Below, one piece after another: positions 60,688 to 64,000 of a stretch of 64,000 nucleotides of DNA. The stretch spans positions 124,001-188,000 of the forward strand of contig JABYQS010000020.1 of assembly GCA_022592435.1 (NCBI GenBank), in the 5' to 3' direction. The translations under genes and the position numbers were made by a program. How positions within the stretch are numbered: the stretch's first letter is position 1; each line of letters begins with the position of its first letter. Under the pieces are notes generated by a model. The model was not told the DNA's origin and did no database searches. It worked only from the letters and a program-made list of their open reading frames with translations. The DNA is from Cerioporus squamosus. Its lineage: Eukaryota > Basidiomycota > Agaricomycetes > Polyporales > Polyporaceae.

Positions 60688-60780
60688 TGGACATGTCCGG
60701 GATTGAACCGGACCCCTCTCGCACACTGCACCTTCGAGGTGATGCTAAGCGAGCGTGATAACCAACTACACCACATGCCC
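60688..60780 (-). tRNA. tRNA-Ala(AGC) with an intron of about 19 nt
   Basis: On the minus strand the 5' acceptor GGGCATG pairs with CATGTCC at the 3' end (one G-U), with A as discriminator. The D arm is GTGTAGTTGGTTATCAC. The anticodon stem CTCGC/GCGAG encloses TTAGCA, then an insert of about 19 nt, then one more loop base. The T arm is TCCGG-TTCAATC-CCGGA. Anticodon AGC reads alanine. The insert lies one base 3' of the anticodon, the standard place for nuclear tRNA introns. Box A and box B are both present inside the gene. Confidence 0.92.
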
Positions 60781-61589
60781 ATAGATAATTCTTGCCGGAG
60801 CGGATCACGGATTGCGAGCAAGCAGCACGAGCGCATGAGACGCAGCGAACTGTGTGCTCTTGGTGTGCTCTATCGTCATCTTCCCGACAAGGCGCACGAG
60901 AGTCTGTATGAGGGTACAATCGCGAGTGTCGGCACGTCCCTCCAAACTCTAAACAGTCCGAGTTATATAAGATGGTGCGTCGAGCATGCTTGGAGGAACC
61001 TCCCTTTTCCTCCCCCACCGTCCACGCATCTTCTCACTTGTCAAGCGTACCGGCGCGGGTGTTCAGTAGACTAACTAGTACTCTAAGTTTCTAACTAGGC
61101 AACAACTTGGCAAAAGACGCATCAAACCTCGTCAGCCAAATTGCGTGGACTTACCGGCCACCGGTCACCACAGTAACCGGCTGGGCGGCCTCGAGCTGCC
61201 TCGAGTCATGGTACTTAGCCGTCGGCGGAGGGGCGAGTCACTGCCAAGTCGCTGCTCAGCGTTCAGAATCAATCGTCCTCCTCGCAAGCTCTCCGCCGCC
61301 CGATATTTCGGAGGGTTTCATTGGCTCAGAGCGGGCATTCACCGAGAGGGACGAGCTGCGCTCAAGTTACCCAGGGGCTTGAAACCCGTCCGTCACGGCA
61401 ATGGAGCCTTACGCGCGCGAGAAGCCCTCAGCTCGCTTCTGTTTCCTGCCACGGTCGGTCCCGCTGTGACGCTGTCCCATTACTCGCTGGCGGTGGAAAG
61501 GTGTACATATAACATCTCTACTTAGCTTGGGCACACCCATGACTTCGTTCCAGTTCGCGCTCCTCTGAGCCAAACCCTCCGACGCAGCC
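60781..61589. other. upstream region of the ABCC transporter gene
   Basis: 809 bp with no gene. A plus-strand ATATAAC near 61507-61513, about 80 bp before the ATG, is a possible TATA element. Overlapping frames at 61107-61525 lack any domain. Confidence 0.4.
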
Positions 61590-64000
61590 ATGCGGAATCC
61601 ATTCCGTCGCTCGCCTGCACCTCCAGCATACGGTCAGGGGAAGGTTGTTCCCGAGACTAGAGCCTCGTGAGTACCTTCCGTTGATCGCGCACCTCCCGTC
61701 GTTCGTCGCCGCGTATCGCTTTTGGCACTTAACCCCAGCGTACCTGACGCCACCAGGGTTATCCACCTCGTGGTGCAGACGCATGAATCTCGTCCGTTGG
61801 TGTCGCGGTTTCTCCCTCATGTATGCGCCATATACCAGTAAGCTGACAAAGTTTTGATCAGTCCGCTGTCCAGACTATTCTTCTCATGGTTGGATCCCTT
61901 GCTGTATGTGGGGTTCTCTCGCCCGCTGCAGGCTGACGGTATGCACCGCTCATTTCGACTCAGCCCAAGTTGGATGTCGCCTCTGACCCGGACGCACCTT
62001 CTTTGGACCTGCAGACTTCTGGTCTCTGCCCGACTCGCGTCTCACCGGACATGTGACGGAGCGCGTGGAGGAGGCGTTCTACAAGCAGTGTCCTCCAGAA
62101 GAGTGCCCTGCTTTCCTCCTCGACACTGGGCAGGCATCTCCGAGCGATAATCGAAGCGGAGAAGTCACACGCCATCCTTCTCAGTCGTCACAGAAGGCGG
62201 GCACGGAGGAGAAACCTGCGGATGCAGGGGGCGCAGCTGCAACAAAAATGAAGTCCGAGCCTTCGCTTCTGAAAGCGCTGCATAGCGTGTTCTGGCGCCA
62301 GTTCTGGACGGCTGGTGTGCTCAAGCTCATATCTGGTATGTAGGGCATATCATGTGTCTTTGACGACGCCGACGGGACCATTTCTGGCAGATACCCTCAA
62401 CACCACTACCCCGCTTGTCAACCAAGTCCTCCTCTCATGGCTCACTTCTTCGTACGTCTACTCCCGTGCCAGCGACGAGGAGCGTGCCGGTCTTCCAAAG
62501 CCCCAAGGCATCGGGTACGGCATTGGGATCGCATTCGCTGTCTTCGCCATGCAAGGTACGCATACATGCTGGTTTGTCCAGACACACTGATTGATTGGTG
62601 ACTCCAGAGGTCTCCGGTTTGGTATGTACACAATTGAGCGACGTTTATACTGGTACGCAGAATGCTGATTGGAGCTCGGTTCCTAGATGTCGAGCCACTA
62701 CACGATGAGTACGTGCTTCCTCCCAGTCCGACGTCCACCTTTGCTCAATGCGCGGGCGTAGTTGCAATGACGAATGGTTTATGTATCCGCACAAGTATTA
62801 TTGGGGCTATCTTCCGGAAGTCGCTACGGCTCAGCGGGCGAGCACGTATCCAGCACGACAGCGGGCAGATCGCCACTATGATCGCCGCCGACTCTGCGAG
62901 GTTGGACCTTAACAGCCTGACCATCCATAAGTGAGTAGGCCGCTACAGCGTCGGGACGACCGCTCCGGGTGCTGATCAGATCTGCTAGCCTGTGGATTGC
63001 GCCGATCCAGATTGCCATCGGCATTGGGCTCCTTATCCGTAATGTTAATTCAGGTCGGGTACTGAAAATGGTGTATAAGCTGACAAAATGCACCAGCTCG
63101 GAGTTTCAGCTTTGGTTGGATTGGCGGTAAGCAGCCCTGCAGTACACATTAGTGAAAGCACTCATCACAGCCCCCTCTCTGCATCAGGTCCTCATCTTCG
63201 CGTTTCCAATACAAACGATGCTCGCAAATGTCATGTTCAAACAACGTCTGAAGGGTGTCACCCTCACCGACCAGCGCGCGCGCAAGACCAGCGAAGTGCT
63301 GTCGGGAATCCGCCTGATAAAGTACTACGCATGGGAGCAGTTTTATGCGCACCAGGTCGGCATGGTTCGAGAGCGCGAGGTGGCGACAATGCGTCCTATG
63401 GCGTAAGTGTTTCAAGATTATAGGGATTGATTTCGTGTATACTGACCGTCGCCCAGTGCCGCGCTTGCATCATTGATCGGGTTTGTATCGGTGGTTCCCA
63501 TCGTCGGCACCGTTCTGTCGATCGTACGTATCTTCTAGCTCCAGTTCATCCGTGGACCTGATGTTGAGGACCATGTCAGATTACATACGCACTCACGGGC
63601 CACTCGCTCGACGTCGCCATCATCTTCAGTTCCGTCCAATTCTTCAATGTAAGTTCCACCTCTCTGTGTCTTTATTGCATACACCGAGCTCGACTTTCTC
63701 AGATCATACGCATGCCGCTCGCCTTACTGCCCATTGTCCTCGCCCAAATCATGGACGCGCTTGTCGGGGTCCGCCGCGTCTCCACCTTCCTCCGCGCCGA
63801 AGAGCTCGCTGTACCATACACCATAGACCCCGCGAGCGAAGTCGCGCTCGATGTCGACGGCGACTTCACATGGGAAGAGGTTCGCAAAGCTGACGGTAGT
63901 GCTGGGGACAGTGACCCAAGGCGAAGACCGAGAGCGACGAACAGGGCAAGGACCTAGGCAAGGGCAAAGACACCGAGCACACCCTTCCAACGACTGCGTG
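61590..64000 (+). CDS. ABCC-family (YOR1/MRP-like) ABC transporter, N-terminal part, cut by the window end
   Basis: Starts MRNPFRRSPAPPAYGQGKVV. The MRP N-terminal signature is SPLSRLFFSWLDPLLYVGFS, then DFWSLPDSRLTGHVTERVEE. The first membrane domain follows: NTTTPLVNQVLLSWLTSSYV, GIGIAFAVFAM, MTNGLCIRTSIIGAIFRKSL, SGQIATMIAADSARLDLNSL, LWIAPIQIAIGIGLLIR, RARKTSEVLSGIRLIKYYAW and RMPLALLPIVLAQIMDALVG. The linker before the first nucleotide-binding domain (DGDFTWEE) is the last part seen. Many small GT-AG introns splice in frame, including a small exon coding MSSHYTM. YOR1-like proteins export drugs and lipids at the plasma membrane. Both ATPase domains lie beyond the window. Confidence 0.9.

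Noticed and set aside
1..64000. CRISPR arrays, operons, ribosome-binding sites
   Set aside because: The genes have spliceosomal introns and the DNA is eukaryotic; no regularly spaced repeats are present.

Overview
This window is nuclear DNA from a filamentous basidiomycete, most likely a wood-decay agaricomycete and perhaps a polypore. The evidence is GC-rich coding sequence, many short introns (mostly 50-75 bp) with GTRNGT donors and CTNAY-like branch points, a Cdc7/SepH-type septation kinase, a Smaug/Vts1 protein, GH16 and CE8 wall-degrading enzymes, a YOR1-like ABCC transporter, and expanded F-box and M64 peptidase families. The species assignment is inference from gene content. Exon boundaries were read by hand from splice signals and frame continuity.

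Layout. 1-4.5 kb is gene-poor, with one possible partial gene at the left edge and a 52-residue microprotein gene (1482-1640, -). A PIG3-like quinone oxidoreductase follows (4496-6605, -), then a second microprotein gene (8359-8484, +) with the same C-terminus as the first. 9.65-18.5 kb holds an F-box gene and two secreted M64 (IgA-peptidase family) metallopeptidase paralogues pointing away from each other on either side of a Vip1-like RRM gene. 19.3-31 kb holds a prenylated protein ending in CVIM, the SepH-like kinase, a MYND zinc-finger protein and an RSL1D1/Utp30-type ribosomal-L1-domain protein. A truncated, mutated copy of the nuclear-pore protein TPR/Mlp1 follows (about 31.2-33.7 kb).

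34.6-43.3 kb is a metabolic stretch: a 2-oxoglutarate/Fe(II) oxygenase, an SDR, a GH16 glucanase with a probable GPI anchor, and a metallo-beta-lactamase-fold hydrolase. 44.4-56.7 kb is a cluster of four F-box/leucine-rich genes around VTS1. Three of them share a conserved 10-nt microexon. The right end has a pectinesterase (CE8), a DUF202 membrane protein, an intron-containing tRNA-Ala(AGC) and the first membrane domain of an ABCC transporter cut by the window edge.

The genes do not form one pathway. The recognisable themes are secreted degradation (two M64 peptidases, GH16, CE8), ubiquitin-adaptor expansion (five F-box genes) and core cell biology (SepH, Vip1, Vts1, L1-domain protein). Seven genes that otherwise read cleanly each need at least one single-base frame correction, at least three of them in short homopolymer runs. 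I read this mainly as residual assembly indels. The TPR copy is different: it also carries two CAR-to-TAR nonsense codons and a small tandem duplication, so it is probably a real pseudogene.
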